64,000 bases of DNA from Rivularia sp. MS3 (GCA_019192545.1 JAHCMI010000051.1:1-64000); one strand, 5' to 3'; positions 11,201 to 21,700 are shown, numbered from the stretch's first letter. Program-made: numbers and translations. The notes: generated by a model not told the origin, from the sequence alone.

Positions 11201-13210
11201 ATGCTAAATTATAATTTTGAATTCAAACCGCCTCGTATAAATAAACTATTAATCACATTACTATTAACTAGCAGTAATTTTTTATCAGCATTACCATTAT
11301 TAACAGCTAATGCCGGAACGGTAATTAATAACCAAGCTACGGGTGGTTATACTGACCCAAGCAATAACAATAATAATAAAGAAATTGAATCAAATAACGT
11401 AAAATCTGAGACTACTAAACCTAATACAGTTTCCGGCACTCTCTACGAAGATAGAGATAGTAATAACAATTTTAATGACACAAACGAGCCAACTTTACCA
11501 GCTAATATTACTTTAAAACTGCTGGATACTAATGATAACCTTATCAAAACAACAGTTACACAAACAGACGGTACTTACATTTTTACTGACGTAGCTGACG
11601 GTGATTATAAAATTCAGGTAGACACAACAGATACAGATATTCCTAATGAATATACTCTAGGTACAACAAACGATTTACCCATCACTGTTTCTCAGAATGC
11701 AATTACTAACCAAAACTTCGGCTTCGATGCACAAGCCGCATTTTGCAGCATTGGCGGTGGTGATGTCGATTCAGCAGTGAATCCGTATATCAGTAATGAA
11801 GTAAGAAGAAATGTAATTGCAACTCGCGATATTACAGATACTTTAGATGATGACTGGCGTGCGGCAGCTACGGGAGGAGCTTCTTCAGGTAACATAGTTC
11901 AGCCTTGGTTTGGTACCACTAATGCACCCGGAAGCGTTAGCAATTTTAATTATGTCGATCCAGCAACAGCTGCAAATACAAACACAAGTGTAGAATTAGT
12001 AGAAATTCCGATTAATGACGTTGCTTTGTGCGTAGGAGAAACAAACAATTCTGCTTCTAATCCCATTCTTGGCACTGGTAATAGTTTGCAAGCATCTTCA
12101 CCACGCCCATCGAGCTTATATAATTCCAGCAATCAACCAGCTTTCTGGAATCAAACCAATATTCCTCCATCAACTACAGATAATAAACGTTTCGCAGTCC
12201 GCTTCACCTTTGATTCTCCCGTAAAATCTTTTGGTGCTTGGTTTGGGGATTTAGAAACCCGTACCCAAGACGGAACCCCCGCATTTTTAAGACTATTAGA
12301 TGCGTCAGGAAATCGTATTGGTAAAGATATTGCGATTCAACCCAATCAAATTTCCGATGGTAATAGCACTCAAGCAGTTAACCAAAGTCAATGCGGCAAT
12401 TCAGGTAATGATACAGGTTGCGGAAACGAATCAACTCGCTGGGTAGGTTTTATTGATAACAACGCCATACCTCGCGTTAAACAAGTATTAGTTATAGTTG
12501 GTGATGATGATATCAACGATAACGGCGATACGGAAATTCTGAGTTTTATCGGTGCTAACATTGTTCAAGGCAATCCCAATGTTCTGTTGATAAAGCGGAT
12601 TACAGGGATTAATGGTGAAACAATTAACGACGGTAGGGACTTAGCTAGTTATATTAATGACTCTGAGAATCCTTATGATGATAATAAACTTGAAGGAGCA
12701 AAACCACCGAATTTTCCATCTCCAGATACAGATAAATGGCCTAATACTACCGAAGATATCAGCAGTACATTTTTAATAGGTGAAACCAACGGTGGAAAAG
12801 TCAAACCAGACGATGAAATAGAATATACAATTTACTATCTATCTACAGGTAATATCGAAGCGAAAAACGTATTATTCTGCGACAGAATACCATCCAACGT
12901 TAGCTTTGTCCCTAATAGTTTTAATGGTGAAGCGAATCAAGCCGCAGGAGGATTGCAAAATGTGGATAGAGGAATTTTATGGTTAAAAGACGGTAATATT
13001 GAATCTTTAAGTAATTCTGAAGATGGAGATTTAGCGCAATATTTTCCTCCAGGAGACGAGCCTTCGAGGGTTTATCCTAAAATTAAGTGTGATGGTGCAA
13101 ATACGAACGGTGCGATTGTAGTGAATTTAGATAATTTACCCAACGCTACTGCTCCCGGCACTCCTAATAGTTCTTATGGGTTTATTAAATTTAGGGGAAA
13201 GGTGAAGTAA
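11201..13210 (+). CDS. Secreted SdrD_B-like protein with conserved C-terminal two-Cys domain (family member 4)
   Basis: 669 aa ORF. N-terminal SNFLSALPLLTANAGTVINNQATGGYTDPSNNNNN is nearly the same as member 3. One SdrD_B-like module; C-terminal LIKRITGINGE...SYGFIKFRGKVK. Confidence 0.85.
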   Translation: MLNYNFEFKPPRINKLLITLLLTSSNFLSALPLLTANAGTVINNQATGGYTDPSNNNNNKEIESNNVKSETTKPNTVSGTLYEDRDSNNNFNDTNEPTLPANITLKLLDTNDNLIKTTVTQTDGTYIFTDVADGDYKIQVDTTDTDIPNEYTLGTTNDLPITVSQNAITNQNFGFDAQAAFCSIGGGDVDSAVNPYISNEVRRNVIATRDITDTLDDDWRAAATGGASSGNIVQPWFGTTNAPGSVSNFNYVDPATAANTNTSVELVEIPINDVALCVGETNNSASNPILGTGNSLQASSPRPSSLYNSSNQPAFWNQTNIPPSTTDNKRFAVRFTFDSPVKSFGAWFGDLETRTQDGTPAFLRLLDASGNRIGKDIAIQPNQISDGNSTQAVNQSQCGNSGNDTGCGNESTRWVGFIDNNAIPRVKQVLVIVGDDDINDNGDTEILSFIGANIVQGNPNVLLIKRITGINGETINDGRDLASYINDSENPYDDNKLEGAKPPNFPSPDTDKWPNTTEDISSTFLIGETNGGKVKPDDEIEYTIYYLSTGNIEAKNVLFCDRIPSNVSFVPNSFNGEANQAAGGLQNVDRGILWLKDGNIESLSNSEDGDLAQYFPPGDEPSRVYPKIKCDGANTNGAIVVNLDNLPNATAPGTPNSSYGFIKFRGKVK

Positions 13211-13235
13211 TAGGGAATAGACAATCGGTAATTGA

Positions 13236-14160
13236 TTACAATTTTTCAATTTCTCCCGAGCTTAAACCCGTAATTTCTGCAATTAAATTAATATCAAAAC
13301 CCCTGGCTTTCAAAGTTTTAGCCATTTCGATTTTTGCTTGATTCTCTCCTTCTTCTCTTCCTGCTTCTCTTCCTCTTAACTCTCCCGTAACTTCCGCACT
13401 TTCAATAATGCTAATTGCATATCTTCTATCTTCAAGATATTTTTGATATGCAGCTTTTTCTGCTTGTGATAAATTCTCAACTTTTAAATTATCTTTTGCT
13501 TGAGCCAGTCCTCTAGCTTGAAATTCGTCTTTGATTTCGCTATTTTTCAAGAAATATATCCACTCATCTAAACTATCTTGGGCTACATCATTAAAATTGT
13601 TAACTCTTAAAACGTAATATTCCGGGAATATTTCATAAACCTCTTCAATTTTAAATACTTCTTTCTGCAATTGCGAAGGTTCTAGTTTATCGTGAATATG
13701 CATTCCCCAAAAATCTACTCTACCTTTATAAATATAGTCTCTTCCTTGTCCGAGAGAAAAATAAACGATATTAATTGAATAAACTTTTTTAACTTTACCG
13801 TAAGCTTCTCCTTTACCAAGATATTCGCTAATTAATGCCGATACACCATGAAGCATTCGATGAAAATAATCATTTTCGGCGCTGTTTTGGACTTCTATTA
13901 ACAAAAACTCATTTTTAGTATTTTTAGCTAAAATGTCAACTCAATTTAATTTATTTTCCTCTGTAAATCGATTGCTTTCGCTTTCTAAAATCGAATCAAT
14001 TTTGATATCTTCCTTTAATAACTCGCTGATAAAACCTTCTAAAACTACGTAATTGGCTTTATCTCGCAATAGTTTTTTAATTGCCCAGTCGAAGCGGATA
14101 TGTGTTCCTGCGATGATTCTGTTTGCGATTAAAAGCGGTCTGGGTTATTTTTAGTTTTAT
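13236..14160 (-). pseudogene. Rpn family/PD-(D/E)XK_2 nuclease-like (transposase-associated) gene, interrupted by one in-frame TGA
   Basis: The ORF 13904-13236 begins in mid-domain (FLLIEVQNSAENDYFHRML, start TTG). In the same frame upstream the sequence reads LIANRIIAGTHIRFDWAIKKLLRDKANYVVLEGFISELLKEDIKIDSILESESNRFTEENKLN*VDILAKNTKNE. The upstream limit is approximate. Confidence 0.75.
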
Positions 14161-14358
14161 TGTAGAAGATTATTGACAAATTAATTTTTATAAACAGGAA
14201 TGGCCGCAATCGTCACAATACTCGGTTGGTGCGTGACATCACAACCCTTATTAATGCGTTAAAAATTTAATTAAGTGTCACAGCACCCTACGAAGAAAAA
14301 ATCGTAGTTGCGTATGTTTTCTGCTTTGCTTGAACGCTAAAACGCAACTACAAATCTC

Positions 14359-14616
14359 TTATCCGCCACTGACTGGTGGAATTAATACGACTTCATCCCC
14401 ATCATTTAGAAGAGTATCCGGTTCGACAAAATTTAAATTTATGCCAAATCTGGTTACATCTCGCCATTTTTCAAGTTCGGGATGCTTTTTGATTAAATAT
14501 TCTCTGACTTGCGATACCGGCGTGTTTTCGGGAAATTCCAGGATTAACTCTGGTTCGTTATAAGCTTCTTGATAAGCTGCGAATAATTTAACTGCGATCT
14601 TGATTGAATTAGACAT
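14359..14616 (-). CDS. MoaD/ThiS family sulfur-carrier-like protein
   Basis: 85 aa, ubiquitin-like MoaD pattern (IAVKLFAAYQEAY...NDGDEVVLIPPVSGG) with terminal Gly-Gly. Confidence 0.85.
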   Translation of the reverse strand: MSNSIKIAVKLFAAYQEAYNEPELILEFPENTPVSQVREYLIKKHPELEKWRDVTRFGINLNFVEPDTLLNDGDEVVLIPPVSGG

Positions 14617-14783
14617 GGGGGATTGAGCATCGGGGATTGGGCATCGGGCATTGTTTTGCTAATTATTATTATTATCGAAAAGAAGAACCGCAGTAGCTGA
14701 ATATTTCTTTCTAAAGATAGTGTGTTATCTCTAAAGCATCTTCTAAGGTGATAAGCTAAGTTACATAGGAAGAATTCAAGAAT

Positions 14784-14972
14784 ATGAGCGAAGATAAAGC
14801 TAAAAATCAAGCCCAAAAAAGTAATTCTAAGGAAGAAGCACCAGAATTAAGTCCGGAATTACTTGATAGAATCAAAAACCCTGCACCAATTGACAATACA
14901 ATTCTCAATCAATCCCCAGAAGAATTAAAAGGCAATCCCGCAGTATCACCTGAAATGCTCGACGATAGGTAA
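14784..14972 (+). CDS. Small hypothetical protein, 62 aa, charged
   Basis: ORF with ATG (MSEDKAKNQAQKSNSKEEAPELSPELLDRIKNPAPIDN...). Internal xxELSPELLDRIKNP / xxAVSPEMLDDR similarity. Confidence 0.45.
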   Translation: MSEDKAKNQAQKSNSKEEAPELSPELLDRIKNPAPIDNTILNQSPEELKGNPAVSPEMLDDR

Positions 14973-15095
14973 CAGTTACTAGTTAGAAGGAGCAAGTAGC
15001 AATTATTGAAAATGTAGTGGGAGCGTCTTGCTCCCTAGAAAAATATCCCTCCTTTCTCCTTTCTTCCCCCTTCATCTTCCTAATTCCCAATTTCC

Positions 15096-16019
15096 ATGTT
15101 TCCCTTAATCTACTCGGACGAATTTCTCGAACACCTTACCGGAAGAGGACATCCGGAAAAGCCGGAGCGTTTAAGTGCTGTTGTTTCAGCTTTGAAAGAA
15201 GCTGTTTTTTCCGATCGAATTGAATGGCGATCGCCGACTCCTCTTGCCCAAAATTCGCCGCTTGATTTCCTGGGGGAAATACATTCACCGCGCTATATCC
15301 GTAGAGTGCGAGATATTGCTGCTGAGGGAGGTGGCTTTTTGGATACAGATACTTATGTTTCTCCCCGCAGCTATGATGTAGCGTTGTTAGCGGTGAATGC
15401 TTGGCTTGATGGAGTGGATATTGTTTTAGAAACTGGTAAACCCGCTTTTGTTTTAGCACGTCCTCCCGGACACCATGCCGAAATAGACTATGGTATGGGC
15501 TTCTGTTTGTTTTCTAATGCCGCAATTTCTGCTTATCATGCTTTGAAAAAACCCGAAGTTAACCGCGTTGCAATTTTAGATTGGGATGTGCATCACGGTA
15601 ACGGTACTCAGGCAATAGTAGAAAATAATCCCGACATTGCTTATTGTTCGCTGCACCAATACCCTTGTTATCCGGGAACGGGTAAATCCTCAGAAAGGGG
15701 TATTAACAATAATGTATTGAATTTACCTATGCCTCCTAGCAGCGATATTAGTAATTATCAAGCAGGATTTGAAAAAGAGGTACTCCCGTTTCTATCAAAC
15801 TTTCAGCCAGATTTATTAATCGTTAGTGCCGGTTATGATGGCAACGCCGATGACCCCTTAGCAAGGATAAATTTGCAACCAAAAGACTACGGAATATTTA
15901 CTAAGTATTGCTTAAAAGTGACCGGTAAAATATTATTCGGTTTAGAAGGTGGTTACGATTTACCAACACTTTCTCAATCAGTTATAGCAACCGTTGAAAA
16001 ATGTTTAAATAGGGAATAG
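15096..16019 (+). CDS. Histone deacetylase/AcuC/AphA family protein
   Basis: HDAC motifs RPPGHHAE, DWDVHHGNGTQ, SAGYDGNADDPLA, GLEGGYDL. Confidence 0.93.
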   Translation: MFPLIYSDEFLEHLTGRGHPEKPERLSAVVSALKEAVFSDRIEWRSPTPLAQNSPLDFLGEIHSPRYIRRVRDIAAEGGGFLDTDTYVSPRSYDVALLAVNAWLDGVDIVLETGKPAFVLARPPGHHAEIDYGMGFCLFSNAAISAYHALKKPEVNRVAILDWDVHHGNGTQAIVENNPDIAYCSLHQYPCYPGTGKSSERGINNNVLNLPMPPSSDISNYQAGFEKEVLPFLSNFQPDLLIVSAGYDGNADDPLARINLQPKDYGIFTKYCLKVTGKILFGLEGGYDLPTLSQSVIATVEKCLNRE

Positions 16020-16177
16020 GGCATTGGGCATTGGTAGTTGGGGATTGGGCATAGGAGTGAGGGAGGGAGAGAGGGAGAGTGAGGGAAAAGATAACTAGTT
16101 TTACTCATTACTCATTACTCACTACTTGCTACTTGCTACTTACTACTTACTACTTATAACTGCTCGCTGTTCACTGT

Positions 16178-18112
16178 TCACTGCTCAATGCTCGCTGCTA
16201 ATTGTTCATCGATAGCGGTTTCTTTATAAAGTTCTAAATCAAACCAAAATGTAGTACCAATACCTACTTCACTGACTAAAAATACTTTGGCATGATGTTT
16301 ATCTTCAAGGATATTTCTAACAATTGATAATCCTAAACCGGTTCCTTCAAGGGTATGAACGCGGTTTTCAACGCGGAAAAAACGGTCGAAAATGGCAGCT
16401 TGATCTTCTTGAGGAATGCCGATTCCAGTATCGCCAATTTCTACACGCACGCGGGATATAGAATTATTTGAAAGTGGTTGCCCATCAATTTCGTAAGCAC
16501 GAAGCGCAACTTTACCACCGGCTTTAGTAAATTTTAATCCGTTGCCAATTAAATTAGCTAGTACTTGTAATAATAAATCGTAGTGCCCTCTTACTAAAGG
16601 CAAATTAGCAGCTATATCTTGAATTAACTCAATTCCTTTGTCTTTAGCATTTAACTTATAAATACGCAAAGTTTGTTCGATAGCTTGACTTAAATCAACT
16701 GCATCCATGCTGTAGCTACGCCCAGATTCTAATCTTGATAAATCTAGTACGTCATTGACTAAACGAGCCAGTCTATCTGTTTCATTGTTAACCGTAAGCA
16801 AAAATTCTTGTCGCTGTTCTACGTCTAAATCTTCGCCGAATTCATGTAATGTTTCTATAAAAGATTTTATATTAAATAATGGCGTTCGCAATTCGTGGGA
16901 AACGTTACTAATAAATTGACTTTTAGCTTCATTAAGTTCAACTTCGCGAGTAATATCTTGGATAGTAATTGCAATACCTTTGATACTTTCTCGTTGCTGG
17001 TTAACAACTGTAGTTAAAAGAATACGTATAGTTCTTTTTATTGGTTCCTTTATGGTAATGCGGAATTCAGCACGTTCTAATTCTCCCGCAGTCATTTTAT
17101 CTAAATAACGATTAATTTCTATCTGCATTTGTGAAGGTAAATAGTCTAAGACGCTATTACCAACAACTTCAACTTGTTCCCAACCAAAAATAGTTTTTGC
17201 TGTCGGATTGACTAATATTACGTGCATTTCGTTATCAATCAAAACAGCGCCATCGGCGATTGTAGAAACCAAAGTTTCCAATTTAGCTTTTTCAGCAGTT
17301 AATTCTTCAATATTTTGTTCTTCATAGCGCTCCAATCGTTCTGCCATTTCGTTGAAGCTAGAAATTAATTCCTTGAGTTCTCCGGAAAACTCTAGTTCAA
17401 TTCGCTGTTTAAAATTCCCTGCTGCAATTTGCTTTACTCCTACCAATAACTCTTTTATAGGTTTAGTAATAGTTAAAGCATTAATTACTCCTCCCAAAAT
17501 TACCATTACCCAAATCGAGATAAACACCGCAATTGTGACATCACGAGTAAAATTGGTAGAAATGACGGCTGTTTGATTGGGATTAATGCCAACTGCCAAA
17601 ACCCCGAGATATTTACCATTTGCTTTTAAAGGCACAAACACATCAGTAACTTCCCCATCCGGGGAATGATGGTGACGTACCATTGGTTTTTCGACATCAG
17701 CAGCATAATCTTCCGGAAGCTGAATTCTACGCTCAATAGTCAGCGAATTTCCTACCTCCGGTTCCCAAAACGGAATACCAAAAAATATTTTGCCAGTTTC
17801 ATCAGCATAAAGCATATAGCGAACGCTGGAAGTGCTGCTATAAAAGCGTTGAGAAAACTGTGCTATCTCGGTGTAATTTTCTTCAGCTAAAAACGGCGAG
17901 ACATTAGCAGCTAGCAACAAACCCAAATCCCGCCCAAAACGAGTATCGTTAAGACGTGCATCTTGCTGAATAGTGTTTACCGCCCAAAATGTTAAACCGC
18001 TCATCACCAAAGATACAACTAAAGTGACAGCTGCTAATAGCCTTGTCTGAAGATTAAAATCCGACCACCAATTAGCGATCGCGTCCCGAATTGTTTTAAA
18101 AATGGCTAGCAT
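16178..18112 (-). CDS. nblS: Membrane sensor histidine kinase, NblS/Hik33-like (HAMP-PAS-HisKA-HATPase)
   Basis: N-terminal TM, HAMP, PAS, H-box SQFISNVSHELRTPLFNIKSFIETL, G-boxes GDTGIGIPQEDQ and GTGLGLSIV. Adjacent to purD on the same strand. The symbol rests on recognition of the overall protein. Confidence 0.85.
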   Translation of the reverse strand: MLAIFKTIRDAIANWWSDFNLQTRLLAAVTLVVSLVMSGLTFWAVNTIQQDARLNDTRFGRDLGLLLAANVSPFLAEENYTEIAQFSQRFYSSTSSVRYMLYADETGKIFFGIPFWEPEVGNSLTIERRIQLPEDYAADVEKPMVRHHHSPDGEVTDVFVPLKANGKYLGVLAVGINPNQTAVISTNFTRDVTIAVFISIWVMVILGGVINALTITKPIKELLVGVKQIAAGNFKQRIELEFSGELKELISSFNEMAERLERYEEQNIEELTAEKAKLETLVSTIADGAVLIDNEMHVILVNPTAKTIFGWEQVEVVGNSVLDYLPSQMQIEINRYLDKMTAGELERAEFRITIKEPIKRTIRILLTTVVNQQRESIKGIAITIQDITREVELNEAKSQFISNVSHELRTPLFNIKSFIETLHEFGEDLDVEQRQEFLLTVNNETDRLARLVNDVLDLSRLESGRSYSMDAVDLSQAIEQTLRIYKLNAKDKGIELIQDIAANLPLVRGHYDLLLQVLANLIGNGLKFTKAGGKVALRAYEIDGQPLSNNSISRVRVEIGDTGIGIPQEDQAAIFDRFFRVENRVHTLEGTGLGLSIVRNILEDKHHAKVFLVSEVGIGTTFWFDLELYKETAIDEQLAASIEQ

Positions 18113-18450
18113 CTCAAATATAAGTTGTTAGTATAATAGTTTTTTAAATACAACCCCAACAACTAAAAGTTAACAGCTAAGTTGACAAAGAGGGATATTG
18201 TTGGGGATTGGTAATATGTAATATGTAATGGGGCATTGGGCATTGGGCATTAGGAACTGGCATTGAATTGAAAGATTTAGAACTTATTTAAAAGTTAGAA
18301 ATTCTGTATATTTATTCTCTGCATTTTAAAGGCAGTACAACCACAATCGTCGTTCCTATAGCAAAATGCTTTGCTGCCGGTACCTTGCTAAATATATATT
18401 TATATATATATTCCGATGCGTCATGCCCTATGCCCATACCTTATTAACCA

Positions 18451-19728
18451 CTACCCATTATTCATTACTCGATGTCCGATATCTCGGCGATAATACATGC
18501 CCTCAAAGTGAATTTTTTCAATACCGGCATATGCTAATTGCAAGGCTTGCTTGAAGTTATTTCCGACTCCAGTTACATTTAAAACCCGACCTCCATCTGT
18601 AATTAACTGTTGCTTTAACTCGGTTCCAGCATTAAAGACTGTGACTCCTGTTGCCTCTGCCTCGTCAATACCTGTAATTACTTTACCTTTTTCATAAGCT
18701 CCGGGATATCCACCAGAAGCAGCAACTATGGTAGCCGCAGTTCCTTGTTTCCATTCGATAGGCGGCATTTCCTCTAACCGCTGCTCAATACAGGCAAGCA
18801 TTAATTCTTCTAAAGGCGTTTCTAAGAGTGGTAATACCACTTGGGTTTCTGGGTCGCCAAAACGACAGTTAAATTCCAAAACTTTGAATTCACCCGTGGT
18901 TGTTACCATTAGCCCAGCATAAAGTACGCCTCGGTAATCAATATTTTTAGCTTTTAGGGCATTTATAGTTTTATTTAAAACTTGTTTTTGAACTCGCTCC
19001 ATTAAATTCACGGTGGCAATAGGTGTTGGTGCGTAGGCTCCCATTCCACCTGTATTTTCTCCGGTGTCTCCTTCACCGATACGTTTGTGATCTTGGGCTG
19101 GTAATAAAGCTCTAATCGTTAAACCATCCGTCAAAGCTAAAACAGATACTTCTTGTCCGGTTAAACATTCTTCAATAACTACGAATTCCCCAGCACTGCC
19201 AAACTGACCGTTAAATATAGCTTCAACCGCCTCTACTGCTTGATTTAAGCTTGTGGCGACAGTAACACCCTTACCTGCTGCTAAACCATCAGCTTTGATG
19301 ACAATGGGTACCCCGTGGTTTTTGATATAGCTTTTTGCAGGGGCTGCTCGATTAAATACCGCACTATTAGCAGTCGGAATATTAGCTTCGAGCATAAGAC
19401 TTTTTGCCCATGCTTTGCTTGCTTCTATCTGCGCTCCTGCTTTTGTCGGGCCAAATACTTTTAGCCCTTTTGACTGTAGATAATCGGTAATTCCTTTTGC
19501 TAAAGGTACTTCTGGCCCTACAACTACTAAATTGATATCTTCTTGTAGAGCAAAATTACTTATCCCCTCGAAATCATCTACCTGTAAAGAAATATTTTTA
19601 CAGCGATTCAAACTAGCCGTACCACCATTCCCCGGTACGCAGACAACTTGCTCAACTTGGCTTGATTGAAGAAGTTTCCAAGCCAGAGCATGTTCTCTTC
19701 CTCCACTACCTACAACTAAAATTTTCAC
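18451..19728 (-). CDS. purD: Phosphoribosylamine-glycine ligase (GARS)
   Basis: MKILVVGSGGREHALAWKL..., GPEVPLAKGI, IKADGLAAGKGVTVA, FNCRFGDPETQ. Confidence 0.97.
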   Translation of the reverse strand: MKILVVGSGGREHALAWKLLQSSQVEQVVCVPGNGGTASLNRCKNISLQVDDFEGISNFALQEDINLVVVGPEVPLAKGITDYLQSKGLKVFGPTKAGAQIEASKAWAKSLMLEANIPTANSAVFNRAAPAKSYIKNHGVPIVIKADGLAAGKGVTVATSLNQAVEAVEAIFNGQFGSAGEFVVIEECLTGQEVSVLALTDGLTIRALLPAQDHKRIGEGDTGENTGGMGAYAPTPIATVNLMERVQKQVLNKTINALKAKNIDYRGVLYAGLMVTTTGEFKVLEFNCRFGDPETQVVLPLLETPLEELMLACIEQRLEEMPPIEWKQGTAATIVAASGGYPGAYEKGKVITGIDEAEATGVTVFNAGTELKQQLITDGGRVLNVTGVGNNFKQALQLAYAGIEKIHFEGMYYRRDIGHRVMNNG

Positions 19729-20154
19729 TTATTATCCTCGAAGTCACCTTGATGATGGGGAGCATCCTAGATATTTGGATTCATAAATGCTTTATGAAGG
19801 AGCATATATCTTGTTTGCTCTAAATATCGAGGGAACTAAATGTCCCCGATGATGCATTTTATTTTTTTCACCAATTTTAATACTTATCGAGGTTTAACGG
19901 TATGCCTTCGATCTTGGATTTGGGGAATTCAGAATTTCTTTTGTCGCTTTATAAGATTACCAATGCTTGGGAAGGGCAGGGGGTAGAAAAAATTTATACC
20001 CGTCATATTTAATGAAAACGAGTAATAGTACTTCACCACATTCATTTTGATGACTTGATAAGACTCCTGCTCCGGTTGGGTGAAGCGTGTCCGATAGGAC
20101 ATAGCGCAACCCATCATCCGAGTTGGGTTACACTGCGTTTCACCCAACCTACTA

Positions 20155-20278
20155 GTCTGTCTCGTTAATTCTGATGGGCATATCGTAAATATAAAAAATA
20201 TTTTCTTCCCCCACTCCCCCACTCTCCCCCTCTCCCCCTCCCTGCCTTCACCCGTCAATTTTAATAAAAACGAGTACT
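20155..20278 (-). repeat. Polypurine-core dispersed repeat (inverted copy of 35911-36052)
   Basis: The reverse complement GACGGGTGAAGGCAGGGAGGGGGAGAGGGGGAGAGTGGGGGAGTGGGGGAAGAAAATATTTTTTATATTTACGATATGCCCATC matches 35939 onward almost exactly. Confidence 0.75.
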
Positions 20279-20534
20279 ATTTATTCTTCCCTTGCCCTAT
20301 AATTTTTCAAAAAACATCAGCACTTCTACTACATTTTTCTCGAATGAACTTGATTAGCTCGTAATTTTATGGATAAAAATATAATTTTTTATAGATATAA
20401 ATACGGAGATTTAAAAAATATGTTTCTATTATCTATAATGTGTAAAAAAAAGTTTCCAAAGTAGTGGCAACTACCTGTCTATAAGGATTAACCTGTGAAT
20501 ACTGAGTTAAGAAAATATCTAAATATTTAGAGAC

Positions 20535-21482
20535 ATGACTAAAAATATCGTTACTGGTGTTGCAGGTTTCATCGGTTCCCATATAGCAGAAACTCTTTTA
20601 AAAAAAGGAGAAGAAGTAATTGGCATAGATGAATTCAACGATTATTACGACCCTTTATTTAAAAACAAAAATGTAACATTTTTACGAACCTATAACAATT
20701 TTGAATTAATTGAAGCAGATATTCAGTTTGTAGACTGGAGTTCTTTGTTAAAAGACGTTGACGTAGTTTACCATCAGGCAGCCCAAGCAGGGGTAAGGGC
20801 AAGCTGGGGGCAAGGTTTCCGTTTTTACACAGAACGTAATATCAGCGCTACTCAAGTTTTGTTAGAAGCAGCAAAAGACGCAAAGAATTTAAAAAGGTTG
20901 GTTTACGCTTCTACATCGAGCGTCTACGGCGATGCGGAAACTTTACCCACAAGCGAATTAATTTGTCCTAAACCAGTGTCACCCTATGGGATCACTAAGT
21001 TAGCCGCAGAAAGATTATGCGGACTTTATCACAAAAACTTTGGCGTACCTTTTGTAGCGTTGCGTTATTTTACAGTTTACGGGCCTCGTCAGCGTCCGGA
21101 TATGGCTTTTCACAAATTTTATAAAGCTGTAATCGATGATGAAGCGATTCCAGTTTACGGTGATGGATTGCAAACCCGAGATTTTACTTTTGTCAGCGAT
21201 GCGGTTGCCGCTAATTTAGCTGCTGCTACGGTAGATGATGCTGTTGGTGAAATATTTAATATTGGTGGCGGCAGTAGGGTTGTTTTAAAAGAAGTCTTGG
21301 AAACAATGGAAGAAATTGTCGGTAAACCCATCAAGAGAAACCATATTGAAAAAGCGATGGGGGATGCTCGTCATACTGCTGCGGATGTGAGTAAAGCAAA
21401 GCGGATTTTGGGTTATCAACCTCAAGTTAGTTTGAGAGAAGGTTTGACTAGGGAATGGCAATGGGTGAAAGGGATTTACTAA
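20535..21482 (+). CDS. NAD-dependent epimerase/dehydratase (UDP-sugar epimerase-like SDR)
   Basis: Rossmann TGVAGFIGSH, YGITK catalytic motif, ALRYFTVYGPRQRPDMA, IFNIGGG. Confidence 0.93.
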   Translation: MTKNIVTGVAGFIGSHIAETLLKKGEEVIGIDEFNDYYDPLFKNKNVTFLRTYNNFELIEADIQFVDWSSLLKDVDVVYHQAAQAGVRASWGQGFRFYTERNISATQVLLEAAKDAKNLKRLVYASTSSVYGDAETLPTSELICPKPVSPYGITKLAAERLCGLYHKNFGVPFVALRYFTVYGPRQRPDMAFHKFYKAVIDDEAIPVYGDGLQTRDFTFVSDAVAANLAAATVDDAVGEIFNIGGGSRVVLKEVLETMEEIVGKPIKRNHIEKAMGDARHTAADVSKAKRILGYQPQVSLREGLTREWQWVKGIY

Positions 21483-21664
21483 TTAATAGATTTTTTGGTG
21501 TTGCTTTTAGCGAAGCTAGCAATATAAAAGTATGAATAGCCCCCTAACCCCCAACTTCCAAGCAAAAGAGAACTAAAGGAGATTTACGCGGCATACTATG
21601 ACAGAAAAAAATAAATTCTGCTTTTCAATTGGGCAACGTCAATTTTTTCATCAGTAATTATTAA

Positions 21665-21700
21665 TGTAGAGACGTTGCAGTGCAGCGTCTCTTTTAATCA
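21665..21700. terminator. Possible intrinsic terminator or small hairpin repeat
   Basis: AGAGACGTTGC-agt-GCAGCGTCTCT followed by TTTT. Similar hairpins are common dispersed repeats, so the function is uncertain. Confidence 0.35.

Noticed and set aside
19929-20258. 109-aa minus-strand ORF (MTGEGREGERGRVGEWGKK...)
   Set aside because: Translation of the polypurine-core dispersed repeat, not a genuine protein.
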